64,000 nucleotides of DNA from Mactra quadrangularis. Its lineage: Eukaryota > Mollusca > Bivalvia > Venerida > Mactridae. The stretch lies in contig CM046294.1 of the NCBI GenBank assembly GCA_025267735.1, positions 8,218,001 through 8,282,000 of the forward strand, written 5' to 3'. A program made the translations under genes and the position numbers. Below the pieces are notes generated by a model. The model searched no databases. It was not told where the DNA came from and worked only from the letters and a program-made list of their open reading frames with translations. Numbering within the stretch: the first letter of the stretch is position 1; each line of letters starts with the position of its first letter. Positions 25,501 through 37,464 of the stretch are shown piece by piece.

Positions 25501-28500
25501 AATGATAGTACTGTGATACTTTCAGGCTAATGCTGCCGTTGATGCACGAAATGTACAACAGTATACGCCATTGCATTTGGCATGTCATCAAGGACATATC
25601 AAAACATCAAAACTTCTTATAGATGCATGTACGTTAATAAATTTACTTTTTGTCATATTTTAGCAGTACTATAAAATTCAACTATTAGAACAATCAACAT
25701 TAGTGGTCTAAACAACGGAAATGTCTTAACATATTGACAAATTTCTATTGAATTAACTTTTTGGGACTTTCAAACGTCCAATGACCACTCTCTTCTCTTG
25801 ACGTATAAAATAATCTAAATCGTTGATATCTTGATTTAAGTAACGCTTGCTAAATATAAATCAACGTTTGCCATGTCGTCAAGTAAAGATGATATTGTTG
25901 AGAGCACACGCAGTTTTCTAATTTCTTTCCATTACACGTAATATTTAACGTTTTAGTCTTATCTAAGATTTTGTTTCAGATTATGTATTGACTATCATTA
26001 TAATGACTCAAGCTTCATGGTCAATGTCTTGATCATTTGGATTTATTATAAAAAATCAAACAGGCAAACATTTGTCATTGTTAAAGCAGAAATAGTTTGA
26101 ACCTAGAACGTACATAGCATTCAACATGCATGCAGTTGAATGCTTATGCATCCCTTATGCGTTATTGTATATCTATTTGTAAATATGTTCTATCACCGCA
26201 ACCAGTGTTTTGTGCTGATGTCAACGAAATAAAGTACATTTTGATTCAGCTAAAATTCTGCTATGATCTTTATACATAATGTATTCATTCTGTATTGCCT
26301 TGATATTGTTCTCAGCTGCCAATGTGAACATACAAGACGAGGATGGTGATACTCCACTTCATAACTGTGTGATGGGTAATCGTAGTGGTGATGAATCAGA
26401 TGAGGTAGTGTTGCTTCCCTTGTTTAAAGACCGTCGTTTTTAATGTTTACGTTTTTTATTTATATTTTTGATAAGATTGTGTATGGCGGCTGCCTGACCT
26501 AGTCAGTTGTCCTACACATTTCTATACCAGTAGTCGCTCAGCCTTCCTCGAGGCTCCGATAACGTCTTCATCTATGGATGAAAATGTGCCTAAAACAAAG
26601 GCTATAGTCACGTGATCCTTAGAATGTAAACAAGCTCTTAATTCCTTTTCTTCAACTTCTTGCAGCAGATGAAAAATAAAAAATATTCAAATACTATTAC
26701 ATTTCTATTTCCAATATGTCCATTTTAGCCTAAAAATGTAATTGCTTATTCTGAAATCTCTTTACAAAATATATTTTGAAAATGGATCGTTTTGACTTTT
26801 GGAAACCAATTACATTCGGTCATGCGCAGTCTTGTTAAACGCAGCGATGTGAAGTTAGGTTAACACTTACGCGTGAAAAGTAGTCTCGTTGTTAAGAATT
26901 ATGGGCAGTATTAGGTAACCTTGACTTGCTTTGTTGAACCCATGTCTGGGCAGCGCTATTGGCGCTTTGATTTTATATGTAATTTAGACACAAATCGATC
27001 TTACACCGCAACTGATGAAATTCATTTTTATGCATTACTTTTTATTAGCTTATGGGACTATTACTTGGTATTCGTGTATCTAAAGAGGATGAAATGAAAG
27101 AAAGAAGGAACTTAGCTTGTCTATTGATACAAAATGGAGCACGTATTACAATAACTAACAAGAAAGGACGAACGCCAATGGAATGTTGTAGAGATGGTAA
27201 TATGAGAAATGCCATGAGAATCTTTGCCCAGAAACAGTAAGTTCTTGTATTCTGTTTTCTCATATCCAAAGACCGTCGGCACTGTTCCGAGTCAAAACAC
27301 TATGTATGTACATGTATATTATAGTGTATTTGATTGGGAAACGTACGTGTCAGCCGTATATGCTTATAGCCACATGCGTGGTCGTGCGGTTTAGGTCGTT
27401 GAGCTGAAATCGCTGTGCACTCTCACTGATTCTAGAGGGTTTGTGTTCGAGTCTACCTACTAATCGTGCTTTTTGTATGAAAATGTAGGCGTATGCTTAC
27501 AGAGTACTAGCGGCTAGCATTGCTGCCAATAGGCCTAAAAGAAAAACAAAACAAAAACGGCTTCTCGTTATTTTCCTGCAATAAGCAAGTACTTTTGTAC
27601 TAAAAAATCTATTTACATTCATAATTTCTTTGACCTTTGGTGTATGACTTAATTGATTTTTTTTGTAAATAAGCCAGAGAAATGTAAACAGAATCGTATA
27701 TAACAATTACGTACATGTATGTCAACAATTAATGAATATTAATGCAAATTAATGAATTATTTTAATAGTGGAGGCGGAGAAGGAGCTGAAGGAGGCGGAG
27801 CTTCCAGACCAAGAACAGCAGCAGGGTTGTTTGCTGAACTATTTGAAGGTCTACTTACACCATGTATGGGTTGTGGTGAGAAGATTGCTGATACAATATT
27901 TACACCTTGTCGTCATCGTGTCTGTTGTCAAAGATGTGCTTTCCGTGTAAGACAATGTCCACGATGTGATCATCCAATTGCTGGAAGATACGATTTAGGT
28001 AATCAGATGCAGTTATACTTTATACTAGTATAAATACTAAATACTGAATAAATACTGTATTTTACATAGCTTATCATCATCATCAGCATGGAGCCGTGGT
28101 TCAGTATTCCTGTCATTTATTCCTGGAACACACTGATAGCGGATAGGCTGCAAACGTAAATATTGGTTGGTAAACCAAACCTTAGATATAAAACGTTACT
28201 TCGTTGGCTATTTTTTCGCAGTGGTTTCCGTGCGGAACCAATGAAACTGCCTCATTTCATATTCATGATTACGAGATTTTTCGAACCAAATGGTCCTCGG
28301 TACATAAAGCAGAATAGCGGAGTAATGTATTATGGGATGACCGACGATGGTTGGATCTATAAGGTGTTTGTGGGGAATGTTTGCTTGTCACATCGATCTG
28401 GAGAGTTTATATGATTACATGTATATTGGTGTTATTGGTCTTTTGTTTAGGGTAGTCGGCACAACTAACATTATTTCATTGATAATGCTGACTTACCTTT

Positions 28501-29303
28501 CCACGAAGAGTGAATGATCCTTTTAATTGTAGGAAAGAGCACGTTTTGACAATGGCCATGTATGTATAGTATATTTAAAGACTGTATATGCAGAGGGTTT
28601 GAACTTGTCGTATATTACAAAATTCATCGAGCACAATGCCCCTTTGATAATTGCCAACAGCACCTAATTGCTTGTTTACTAATTATTTGGGCTCATTCAG
28701 TTATTTGTGCTATGGTCTCTTGATTTTAATTCTATGTATCAATGCTCGTTTCTATATTTCATAAAACGTCAAAACATGGACAAATAAATATCATTTCTTT
28801 CCAAATAATAATATGCTCATAAATATACAGTTTTGAATCAAAATGTGTTTTGAAAATCAGTGTTGGAATTGGGGACTTTAGTCAGTTATTTCCCCTTTTA
28901 TACTCTTCAAATAGGTAGGTCTAATTAGTTGGATTACTCGGATTTTACCCTTACTTTTCAATGTCAATTTCCCAAAATTAATCTTAAATAACTGTTTTTG
29001 TAAATCATTTAATTTGTTTAAAATTCAAGCTAGGTATTTTTAGGGAAAAGAACTATCTAAACTTTGTCATTTCTGTTAATATCTTCATTAACAAGAAAGA
29101 TATTTGATGAAATATTTTGTTATCCTTACATAGGAATTCAATTTTAAAATCCGAGGATTCCAACTGTAAGGACCTACTTACCAATTGGATTGCTTCAGAT
29201 TTTATCAGGGAAAAGTAACTGACTAAAGTATCTAATTGTTGGTGTATTATCTTTTTTTTCAGAGGGGAGACAGCTTATGTTAGATCCATGCAAGGTGCAG
29301 TAA
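13582..29303 (+). CDS. MIB2-like: MIB2-like E3 ubiquitin ligase, copy A (18 exons, 914 aa)
   Basis: Exons by my splice model: 13582-13792, 14444-14615, 16975-17081, 17924-18121, 18802-18998, 19412-19516, 20135-20239, 20958-21186, 21531-21712, 22160-22308, 22606-22762, 23354-23508, 24204-24330, 25526-25628, 26316-26404, 27049-27236, 27769-27998, 29263-29303. All junctions are GT-AG, the frame stays open, and the total is 2745 nt including TAA. Mind-bomb ligases ubiquitinate Notch ligands and also immune-signalling partners; the substrate here is unknown. Domains: MIB/HERC2 (~6-69), ZZ (79-116), MIB/HERC2 (~145-225), MIB repeats (~250-405), an acidic linker (~408-440), about eight or nine ankyrin repeats (~450-820) and RING (857-891). 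Only one RING is present, against two or three in vertebrate MIBs. Every exon has a counterpart in copy B. The start is chosen by the shared leader and the MSVEV/MIB start. Confidence 0.93.
14591..16230 (+). repeat. ~50-bp minisatellite built from the ZZ exon end plus its splice donor (~33 units)
   Basis: The units carry 'gatagatgccccaggaatgc' + 'cagg' + 'gtaagt' and a spacer such as 'tacactgtcctcatttttga'. The first unit is the true 3' end of ZZ exon 2 (donor at 14616). The period is 50, with some units 49-58 bp. About 30 units keep GTAAG; unit 12 (near 15172) reads GATAAG and the last two units are degenerate. Sub-families differ in the spacer ('ctatgtttgaaaa', 'tatcgtctcc', 'tatggtctcc', 'ttcgtggtc'). 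Open frames crossing the array on both strands are artefacts of the periodicity. A second array occupies the same intron of copy B. Confidence 0.95.
16007..16030 (+). other. Candidate 24-nt in-frame microexon inside the minisatellite
   Basis: This unit is preceded by a pyrimidine tract and TAG ('ggtctttattttttag') and followed by GTAAGT. It is 24 nt long, and the phase left by exon 2 (two bases) would give eight added codons, G-I-D-A-P-G-M-P, with no stop and no frameshift. Most other units have the same 24-nt spacing but a weaker GAG acceptor. Usage is inference only. Confidence 0.35.
18802..21186 (+). other. Copy A exons 5-8: MIB repeat region and acidic linker
   Basis: Two MIB repeats are encoded, each with the pattern GD.V ... 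GGW ... G..G.V ... D.DGD..V. Exon 5 has a perfect-length 24-bp internal duplication (18873-18896 and 18897-18920, KVGDK repeated) that is absent from copy B. Exon 8 ends in a DDDDDE-rich, low-complexity linker that is 5 residues shorter than in copy B. Confidence 0.85.
20471..20840 (+). mobile_element. Interspersed element E, diverged copy in intron 7 of copy A
   Basis: It shares 'ctgattaaaacccgatct', 'gtcta.ttcatgcca', 'aagctcggtctaaaatag' and 'ttaatagtgttttg' with the copies at 32797-33194 and 53366-53727, all on the + strand. No ORF is seen. The right end is eroded. Confidence 0.65.
21531..27236 (+). other. Copy A exons 9-16: ankyrin-repeat array
   Basis: Successive ankyrin motifs are read, e.g. 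[79 protein letters not shown] and TPMECCRDGN. The position matches the substrate/partner-binding ankyrin block of mind-bomb ligases. Introns interrupt almost every repeat, at phases identical to copy B. Confidence 0.9.
24602..24909 (+). repeat. SINE family A, full-length, in intron 13 of copy A
   Basis: A tRNA-like head (A box 'tagctcagttgg', B box 'gggttcaattcc') is followed by 'ggggcatactttcgtgg', the family body, 'ttgctacggcgttaaaccc' and an (AAAC)n tail. It is the cleanest copy in the window and shows the element's full order. Confidence 0.9.
27380..27475 (+). repeat. Degenerate tRNA-like SINE relic (family D) in intron 16 of copy A
   Basis: A pseudo-tRNA-like stretch ('ggtcgttgagctgaaatcg', 'gtgttcgagtc'), with 'gcactctcactgattctaga' and a nearby 'cactgttccgagtca', is found inverted in the matching intron of copy B (41500-41645). 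The insertion therefore predates the duplication. Confidence 0.6.
27769..29303 (+). other. Copy A exons 17-18: C-terminal RING and tail
   Basis: Exon 17 encodes a C3HC4 RING (C857, C860, C872, H874, C877, C881, C888, C891) with the mind-bomb-like TPCRHRVC and QCPRC motifs. Exon 18, only 41 nt long and 1.26 kb away, encodes the tail EGRQLMLDPCKVQ. Copy B encodes [13 protein letters not shown] at the matching place, which supports this small last exon and its acceptor. Confidence 0.85.
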
Positions 29304-31475
29304 TACTGTGACATCAAAACTGTTTGAATGAGGCGTCAATATATTCATTATTTTATCAATATTGTGATCATGTGTTAATTTTTTTACTTTAATTTTGGAA
29401 ATATATCGGCTTATTAGGATACGTATATATTACACATATTGTAAAGTTGCTTCTTTATACATATAGGTTTATATGTTATCATAATTAACCAAACAAACAT
29501 GAAGGATAATTTTGTATCTAGTGAAATTTGTATCTAGGAGCTAGTATAATCATTGAAATATATTGTTTAATAACTTTAATTGTGCATATATTACATACAA
29601 ATGTGATAATTATGAATTGTTTTATTTTCATGCAACAATATTATTATTTAGATTGTTGGCTGTGCAATGTCGTGGTGAACTTACCAAGAGATACTGTGAT
29701 ATACACATTTTCTAGAAATCCATGTATTTACAAAAATGTATACAAATTGCATCGATTGGTCTTAATTGAAAATCTATGTAATAATCGTTTTATTCGCCTA
29801 CCAAATGATATATGTACAAAATTGGCGGTTTTATAGGAATATCTGTACGAAATGAAATTATATCTGCAACTTTTCATGTCAATAGAGGCGATTATTTTAC
29901 TTGATTTTGTAGCATATGGTCGCTTTGTATGTCCCACTCTTAGACACTCTGTATGTATATTGTATTTGTAAATCGTCTATAATAGGACTGTAAGTATGTT
30001 TCTGGTGACATAGACATCAAGTTACTAGCTTATCACTATAAGTATATATCAATACTACTAGATGGGAGCACGGGCTTTAGGTAATGACAGTTCTCGAAAC
30101 TATTCCTCGAAACAGGCATGTTTAAAAGTCATGTGAAACTTGATCATAAGAGATTGCAAAATATTTGTAGGAAGTTTGATATTGATTTAATAAAGGGAAA
30201 TAACCGCTGCGGGGAGTTTGGTCTATTTTTAGTTTTATCTAGAACTATTTTTAGACACAAAAAACCCACTATTTTTGTTGATTTTTGGCAGTTTTTGCAA
30301 ATATCAAGAGGCTTTGTCAAAAAAGAATTGTCAACTTGATATGCCGGTATATAGGTGCTCCAGCGACAAACAAAAAATTTATTCAAAGCTGCGCAGTTTC
30401 TTCCACAAAACAGGAAACTTGCAAATTTAATAGTATATATATAATATATAGTAATAAACAACTAGTACATTTTTTTGTATATCTTATTATGTATATGGGA
30501 TAATTGATTATAGATTGAAAATGATAAGTATAAAAAACTTTGAACTTGCTTGAAGAATTGTTCGCTTGAACTTACTGATTAGTGTGTTTGTCCTTGTGTA
30601 CGACTGTTTATTTTTTTGTCTGTCATATATACTCTTGAAAAAATAATACACGTTGCTAAGACAAAATTAATACAAACTCCCTAAATTAGTGTGTAGACGA
30701 ACTGAAAAATAGATTGGGTTTTAGTTTGAGATTAACACTAACAGTACTATGAAAGTATACTAAAATCTACTTTCGTTTTCTACATTTGTTTAAATGTGTT
30801 CTACAATGAACGAATCATACTTGTACGTATAAGTTAATGTATAGGTCGTATTCTAGGTCATGCGTAATTTTGTACTTTAAACAATTGACTTGCCCACTAA
30901 ATAGGTGAATAAGCTAATGCATGAACAATATCTCATACTTTATCTATTTAACTAGTTCAGGACATCAATTTTCATAATCACATAACTAAAATCAAACTAA
31001 ATCGAATCATGAACTGTGGATAATGTAGGTCAAATAAATTGAAATATAAAAACTCAATAAAAAACAATACAAAAAACACAAAATATACAAACAGACTTAA
31101 ATAACTTCAGAAAAGGCCTTTCAGGCAGTTCGGTGGCACTATATAACATCACGTGTTATAAATTCTAATTTAGTATTGTGTAATTGTATATACGAGTAAA
31201 TATATGGTGGAGGGTTTTTACTTTTTTATTATTGTTATATTTTTATATTTTTGTACAACGCCATTGAATATATAATATAGAAATAGGCGTCTAAACAATT
31301 GTAACAATTTTAAATTAACAACGAGACAACATCAACAAGACCATAGTGTATACAAATTGATTGTTTATTGTCAACAGTATTACATCATATTGATGTTTTT
31401 TGTGACGTATGTTGAATAATACAATCGGTTTTAATATAATAGCAATGCATGACATCTATTTATGTTACAAAATCA

Positions 31476-31560
31476 AAGAGATATGACCGTTTAAGAAATG
31501 TCCCCCTATACTTCTCTATTGTGCATCGAGTGTCCACTTGACACCATATATGGGCCTTAT
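31476..31560 (+). repeat. Dispersed repeat, first copy
   Basis: The stretch from 'agagatatgaccgtttaa' through 'cccctatacttctctattg' to 'tatgggcct' is repeated at 39375-39460 in the same orientation. Function unknown. Confidence 0.6.
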
Positions 31561-31868
31561 TTTTAATTTTTTCATCTGTTCTGCTGTGCGCTGCGCTCTG
31601 TTATATTCTATTCTACTCTGCTAGTATACATGTATAATGTTATAATATATGATGACACGTGTTAGTTGTTTTACTTCATTTGACATTAATTGTTAAAATT
31701 GTGTTTTAACTTGATAAATACCGGATAACAAAAGCATTGCTGGTCTTGTTATATTGTTGTTGTTTTATCCTTATAACAGCCCTGGGAACGTTTAGGAACG
31801 TTTAGGGTAATTGAACAGGCTACTGAGTGTTCAGTAACTAATGTTAGCTTACGTTACGGGTACGGGAG

Positions 31869-31966
31869 AACTCAACCCGAAGACAACTCAACCCGTGCAA
31901 TACTCAACTCAAAGTTGGGACAACTCAATCCGTTCGTACGATATTGAGTTGTCTATGGGTTGAGTT
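31869..31966. repeat. Foldback of CAACTCAACCC words
   Basis: The left arm (31869-31894, 'aactcaacccgaagacaact') and the right arm (31944-31969) are reverse complements with a few mismatches. The structure sits between two direct repeats of 'ggaacgtt..ggtaa.tgaaca' near 31797 and 31998. Confidence 0.6.
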
Positions 31967-32194
31967 GTTCCGACCTTTCCTTTATGGAACGTTTTGGAAC
32001 GTTCAAGGTAACTGAACACGCTGTAGGTTTCTCTTGTTAGTGTTCATAACTTCAAAACGTATTATCTAAGCACAGTACAACCAAGTCGTTTGTGAGCAAA
32101 CTATTTCAATTCAATAAACTCTAATTTTGAGCATTCGAATGATACATTTAAAAGTTATACCTGTTTTGTTCAAACCAGATGCAGCCGGCGCATA

Positions 32195-32350
32195 AAGGAG
32201 CAGTAGTCCAGTGGTAGGACGCGCTTAGGGATCGAGAGGTACTGGATTCGAATCCCACTAGGGGTGCTGCTAATTTCATTGAGCAAGAAATTTACCTGCA
32301 ATCGCTTTACTCCACCAGGCGAAAATTGGTACCTGTTAGGGTCGTGCATT
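32195..32350 (+). repeat. SINE family C, tRNA-headed copy
   Basis: A tRNA-like head ('tagtccagtggtaggacgcg', B box 'ggattcgaatccc') is followed by 'gctgctaatttcattgagc' and 'aagaaatttacctgcaatcg'. The same order is seen at 56910-57065 and, inverted and more diverged, at 10950-11103. Confidence 0.75.
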
Positions 32351-32727
32351 GTATGCTGTGGCTGCTATCAGCGCCGTATGTTAACAGTTGAAATGTGACT
32401 CGATAATTGAAAAAGTTAATGTCAAGAGTCGATTGAATTGTAATACTTGAAGAAGACTTCAAAAACCCTTGCTTTAACTTTAACCAACCAAAGACTTTGT
32501 GCATATTGTAGATCTCCGATGATGGTTTGTTTTGCTTTGTTCAATAAGTGCTTGTCGGTGGTATCTTCATTATTACTCGATATTACAAAAACCTGCACAT
32601 TTTGACGAGTGTTTAGTCCGAAATGCTTTATTGGAGAAGACAAGTGTCCCTTGACCAAGACAATATCGCTAAATATTGGACCGTCAATTTCAGTGGTCTT
32701 AAAATTGAAACTTTAGTGTACAGTAAA

Positions 32728-33478
32728 GCTACAGTCCAATAAACATAAAAATAGCCATGAGGGCACCGTACGGGCGCCGTGCGATCAAGCTCCGCACAAT
32801 CTGATTAAAACCCGAGCTAAAATTTTCCGCTCGCATTCTCGCTAATTTAGATCTGGCCTTTTTCAAACGAAGGTCACGTTCAGGCGACCTTTTCTCATCA
32901 TAATATTCATGACGAAATTGTTATGAAACGTAACTTGTTTATATCGTCTACGTCAGGCAATTTGAAATGAGCCGCCCAATCGCAGACTGTGAATAATACC
33001 GCTGTTAAATTAACATGCAAAACTTGGTCTAAAAATAGATATTACGAAATCAAAAAGTGATTAATAGTGTTTTCGTCTAGATAAAAGCTTCGCATTGTTT
33101 GGTCGAAACAAAGTTCATATTGACGTGACCTTCCACGGAGAAAGTAGAGATCCTGTACGACAACGCTCTGCAGGATATCTGTTTACGGAGATTGAGCTGC
33201 GCAAGGACTGACACGTACGAACTATTGCGTACCCGTACAGACTGTTACGTTTTACCAGGGTCCGTAAGATGAGCCCTGGATACTCGTATCAGTCAAAGCG
33301 TTAACACAATCGTGGCCGAGTATGGATTAAACTTGCATATCTTCCAGCTACGTTTCCGTACGGGTGTGTTGTTTTGTGCCATGTTCGTACCGTCATCTTA
33401 ATAGGCAAGGCTTCCCACGGCCTACGATTGTCTGCACGTACGAGTCCGCAACAAGCCATGATTTGATGGGACTGAGGC
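32728..33478 (+). mobile_element. Element F (TIR transposon) interrupted by element E
   Basis: The outer ends match the intact 357-bp copy at 59478-59834: left 'cagtccaataaa', right 'gatgggactgaggc'. The block 32797-33194 is element E. Removing its 398 bp leaves 353 bp, the size of the uninterrupted copy, so E inserted into F. There is no ORF. Confidence 0.75.
32797..33194 (+). mobile_element. Element E, copy nested in element F
   Basis: The ends are CAATCT and AGATTG, a short terminal inverted repeat. It is flanked by 'agctccgca' and 'agctgcgca', a possible 9-bp target duplication with one mismatch. It is closely similar to 53366-53727, and non-autonomous. Confidence 0.7.
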
Positions 33479-34254
33479 ATAAGGGTATTATCAACTACGG
33501 TTAGTCAAGACTATGGATTTTAGGACACAAACATTTAAAACACGCGTCTAATGAAAGTCCAATGAAGTGGTAAGTCGGATTGGACCATTACAACGGTGAG
33601 TAATATCAGTTCTTGCAGCTACAGACTGCCAGCATGATAGACCCCTTCTAAAAATGATTTTATTATGCCTATTAGGTATAAAACGTAAGTTTCGAGAGAA
33701 ATGAACGCAACTAAAAACAATCTTCTGGGTAGCATATTATCAACAATCTTACGATTTTAGCGATACAATAGGGAAGGATTTACGACTAAAATTAGTCATA
33801 AGACGCTTGATAATACGAGGCCTTTTGTAAATCCATGTACTTTTTTCAATGTTAGCCAATATTGTTTCATGTATACGGAAGAGATCGACTTTGAGGACAA
33901 TCGAAATGAATGGTCGTATAAGCAAGATTTTCTTAATACATAGCCTATAGGAACATTTGTTCTTAATTTAAACATTTGTTACTTAAAAAAATCGACAATT
34001 ATCGCATATCTTTGCAATAACTAAGGCCTTTATAGCGCAACTTTACTGTGTTCGAAAGGTAATTTTATATTGTAAATTTATCGTATTAAAATGAACATGG
34101 TAGGTCTGGCGTGGTACATGTAGAATATACATGTATTGATAGTTAAAGGTAATCGTTCACAGATTTCAACTTAATAATTAACATTTTCTAAAACTATCAA
34201 AATTGTATGAACATATTTTTGGAAGCAGAAAAGTAGTGTTCTGATAATGAGAAT

Positions 34255-34420
34255 TTTAGTGCAATTTGACATATAACTACAAACGATGGTGTTTCATGTA
34301 GTAAAAATCTACCTCGTATGTCACGATATACACAGTTTTAGTGCAATTTTGTGGCTTTAATTGTATATGTCATGCTACATATAGGTCAGTTTGTCTTAAA
34401 ATGATAAGAATTATTTTTTG
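34255..34420 (+). repeat. Dispersed repeat, first copy
   Basis: Shared words 'gacatataactacaaacga'/'gacaaacaactacatatga', 'aaaatctacc.c.tatgtcac', 'tatacaca.ttagtgca' and 'ggtcagt.tgtct' recur at 41265-41430 in intron 16 of copy B in the same orientation. Confidence 0.55.
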
Positions 34421-34649
34421 ACATACTTACAGACACTGAATGGTATTTTGAAATTATAGAAAAAATAAACCAAATCTTGAACTAGTACCTTCAATAGTCG
34501 TTCAATATATAGACAAAGGAAATATAAGTCGGTGAAAACAATGGATGGCTGATTGTAGTCACAGTATGTACCGTGGGTGTACGGAAATTAATACCTAACC
34601 TTCAGAAAAATTCCAACGTGTGTATTCAACCACAATTAATTTCTTCTTT

Positions 34650-34918
34650 TTTTTGTTGGGTTTAACGCCGTAGCAACACATTGTATAAGTCTTATAACGG
34701 CGGTGAGTCAACCCACTCACAGTTCCTGTTTACCAACTAAAAGGCGCATACTCTCCTCAGTGACCGACAACTGCCCGACATAATTAAGAATCATTAGTAG
34801 GAGGGAAAATGGCCGTAGAAATAATTTCATAACCAAGCTCCACGAAAGTATACCCCGCCCGGGAATCTAACCTACGACCCCTCGATCAGTAGACGTGCGG
34901 GCTACCAACTGGGCTCAA
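34650..34918 (-). repeat. SINE family A copy
   Basis: On the minus strand the tRNA-like head ('cagttggtagcccgcacg', 'ggtcgtaggttagattccc') is followed by the family body, and the complement of the tail 'ttgttgggtttaacgccgta' marks the 3' end at 34650. A short internal deletion removes part of the 'gctaaatct' block. Confidence 0.8.
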
Positions 34919-37464
34919 TCACAATTAATATCCGTAATTAGTTCAGGGAAACGTGACAGTATTGTCAAATATATATACTCAGAATATGTTTTCATTTTAT
35001 CACATTTGTCTATGTAATGTGTCATCATTGACAATACTATGATGGTATGCTAGGTGGAAAGTATGTAGAGAATAATTAGAAAAAGTTAGAAAAAGAACGT
35101 AAGTGGAAATACGATGCATGAATGTACAGAAGAGATAGAAATATGGAATGATTTGCTTGTCAATTTTTCATTCAGCGTTGACTTACTTTTTGACTGAGCG
35201 GAAAATGCCCTTAGAGGTTACATACCACTAAATGGTGACCGGAAGTGAGCATTTACCGGAAATAGAAAGTGTGATATGCTGCATATTTATTTTTTGAGAG
35301 TGCATGATTACCTCATTTGTGGTGTTTTTTAATATTGAAGAGTATGTATGTCTTTGACAATCGAAATTTATTTCCTTATAAGTAACGTAACTTTTTTTTC
35401 TAATACTGATCATTTTGAGGGGAATAGATAGATCCTTCAGCCTATATATGGTTTGGAGTATCTAACATCCCTGGGTCATAGTGTAATTTGTCATTGATAA
35501 TGAGACTTTTTATATACAAAAAAGAAGGATTTTATTTAGTGGTATGTAACCTTAGAATGACAAACTGGAGAGCTCCTTCTTGAAGAGTGCCAAGGAAAGA
35601 GCCTCAGTTGCTGATGCTGGTAGTTGATTCCACACTGGTATTGTCCTGGGGAAAAACTGTACTTATAGATGTTTGTAGAGGCGTGGTGCTGTTAGAACCG
35701 AAGATGGTGACTGGCTCCAGACATGTATCTAGATCTAGTTAAGATGTCATCTATTCGATGGTAAAACATTGTGCGATGATAAAATAAAAAAATATAATAA
35801 CGATATTTTTTTCAAATATTCCAACAGTCCACGAAATTAGTTGTAGTGGGTGTCCGGTTGCTCGGGACAACCACTTTTAATTCGGACAACAAAAATTCTT
35901 TTGGGCAACCTAAATTGTACAAACGAGATAGTGTTTGCTGCTAAATTGACATGTTCGGGCAACCCCTATAATACCCTACTTTCGTAGAATGCTCAAATAA
36001 TATCATAACATTTGATTAGTGCAGAGTCATCCTGTCTGCGCATGCGCACATGTTGACCACTGTCCAACTATATTTGGTGCATTTTGCCTTATACAGTACT
36101 CATGATGAAAAACTACTTAATTAATGTCTGGCCTTATTTTTCAGTGCCTATCCAGAAGTGAGAAACTCTAACCCAGAAAATAGCAACTGGAGGGGTGACA
36201 TGAAAAATTGTATGCTTGATATAAGCAGTCCCAAGTCAAAGTCAGAAATAAACAGATGATGATTATTATATTTATTCAAAATAACATGTTTTATGTAATC
36301 TTGTGTCTTGAAATCTTTTACCGACACTTTTAACAGTGACAAGACTAGGAAATATATTAAAGACACGAGTTGAACAATAATGTGACACCTGTTATTTCGG
36401 AAAGATTATTCAACGCTACATGGCTAAAATGCAGAAACACAAAGAAAGAATCAACATTCATAATAAAGATTAACAATGCATCTTGTGATATAATGATAGC
36501 GACAAAATAGAAATGTGATAAAATCAAGATAAGAAGAAAAAATAATCATGAGGTCAATTGCATAGTTATAATTGATAAAAATTGATTATGAATATTACGA
36601 AATTTAATATCAGTTTATGCGCAAAACATACAAATAATAATCTTAAAAATACATCTTGAATCATAGTGAAATCATTATTTTAAATATGTATATACATGTA
36701 TAATTCATAGGAAAATGAAAAATGTATATTAAAATGCGATATGAAATTTAATTAACTTTAAGCGCATAATATAACTTCAATCAATTCAATTACTTTTTTT
36801 TATTTTGACTATAAAACAGGCCGTCAGTTAATTCATAAATTAATTTACGTAAAAAATATCAGACATGTCAAAATTGTTACACTTATCATTGTATGTACAA
36901 CATATTCTTGATACATACTAGTGAGCTGGAAACATAAACTTTAACCCCGATGATTTAAATATTCACTACAGTACATCCGTTCTCACGCTCATTAAAAATA
37001 GATATCCGTTTTCATTTCATGTATGAGAATTATAGAACTAATACCTATAACTTAAATCAGATGTATTAATGAATGCGCCATTGACCGTTTAATAAAATTC
37101 AACCATCAATAAGCAGAAAATAATTTTTAGTACAAGTTACCTAAATACATATAGGTATACAAAACTGTTATTAAAAAATAATACGTCTATACATTGTAAT
37201 TATATTTGATACAAATATCATAAAAATCCTTCAACTCATACTGTGAATTGGAAAATAGTGAATTTAAAAAAAAAACTAAAATACGCATTGATATACAATG
37301 TACATGTATATAAGTTAGATACTGTATTATTAATACTCCTAATAAATAAGTAAAATTTTAATATTTCGATATATATGAATTTCTAAATTAAAATATAAAA
37401 GATCACGTTCTAGATCACGATAATGAATATATTTACGTCCAATTCAAACAGTTAGATGTCCGCC

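Larger units (their letters stand above)
29304..37464. other. Intergenic region between the convergent MIB2-like genes
   Basis: Just after each stop, the 3' ends share 'ctgtttgaat' and 'aatatattcattat', which are probably 3' UTR. No other gene is recognised. The stretch contains a foldback (31869-31966), a family-C SINE (32195), the nested element F/E (32728-33478), a dispersed repeat (34255-34420) and a family-A SINE (34650). 35000-37460 is AT-rich with nothing I can identify. Confidence 0.55.

Noticed and set aside
29528..29937. Open frames of 102 and 69 aa after copy A
   Set aside because: AT-rich, overlapping on both strands, with no domain or splice context; probably 3' UTR or intergenic DNA.
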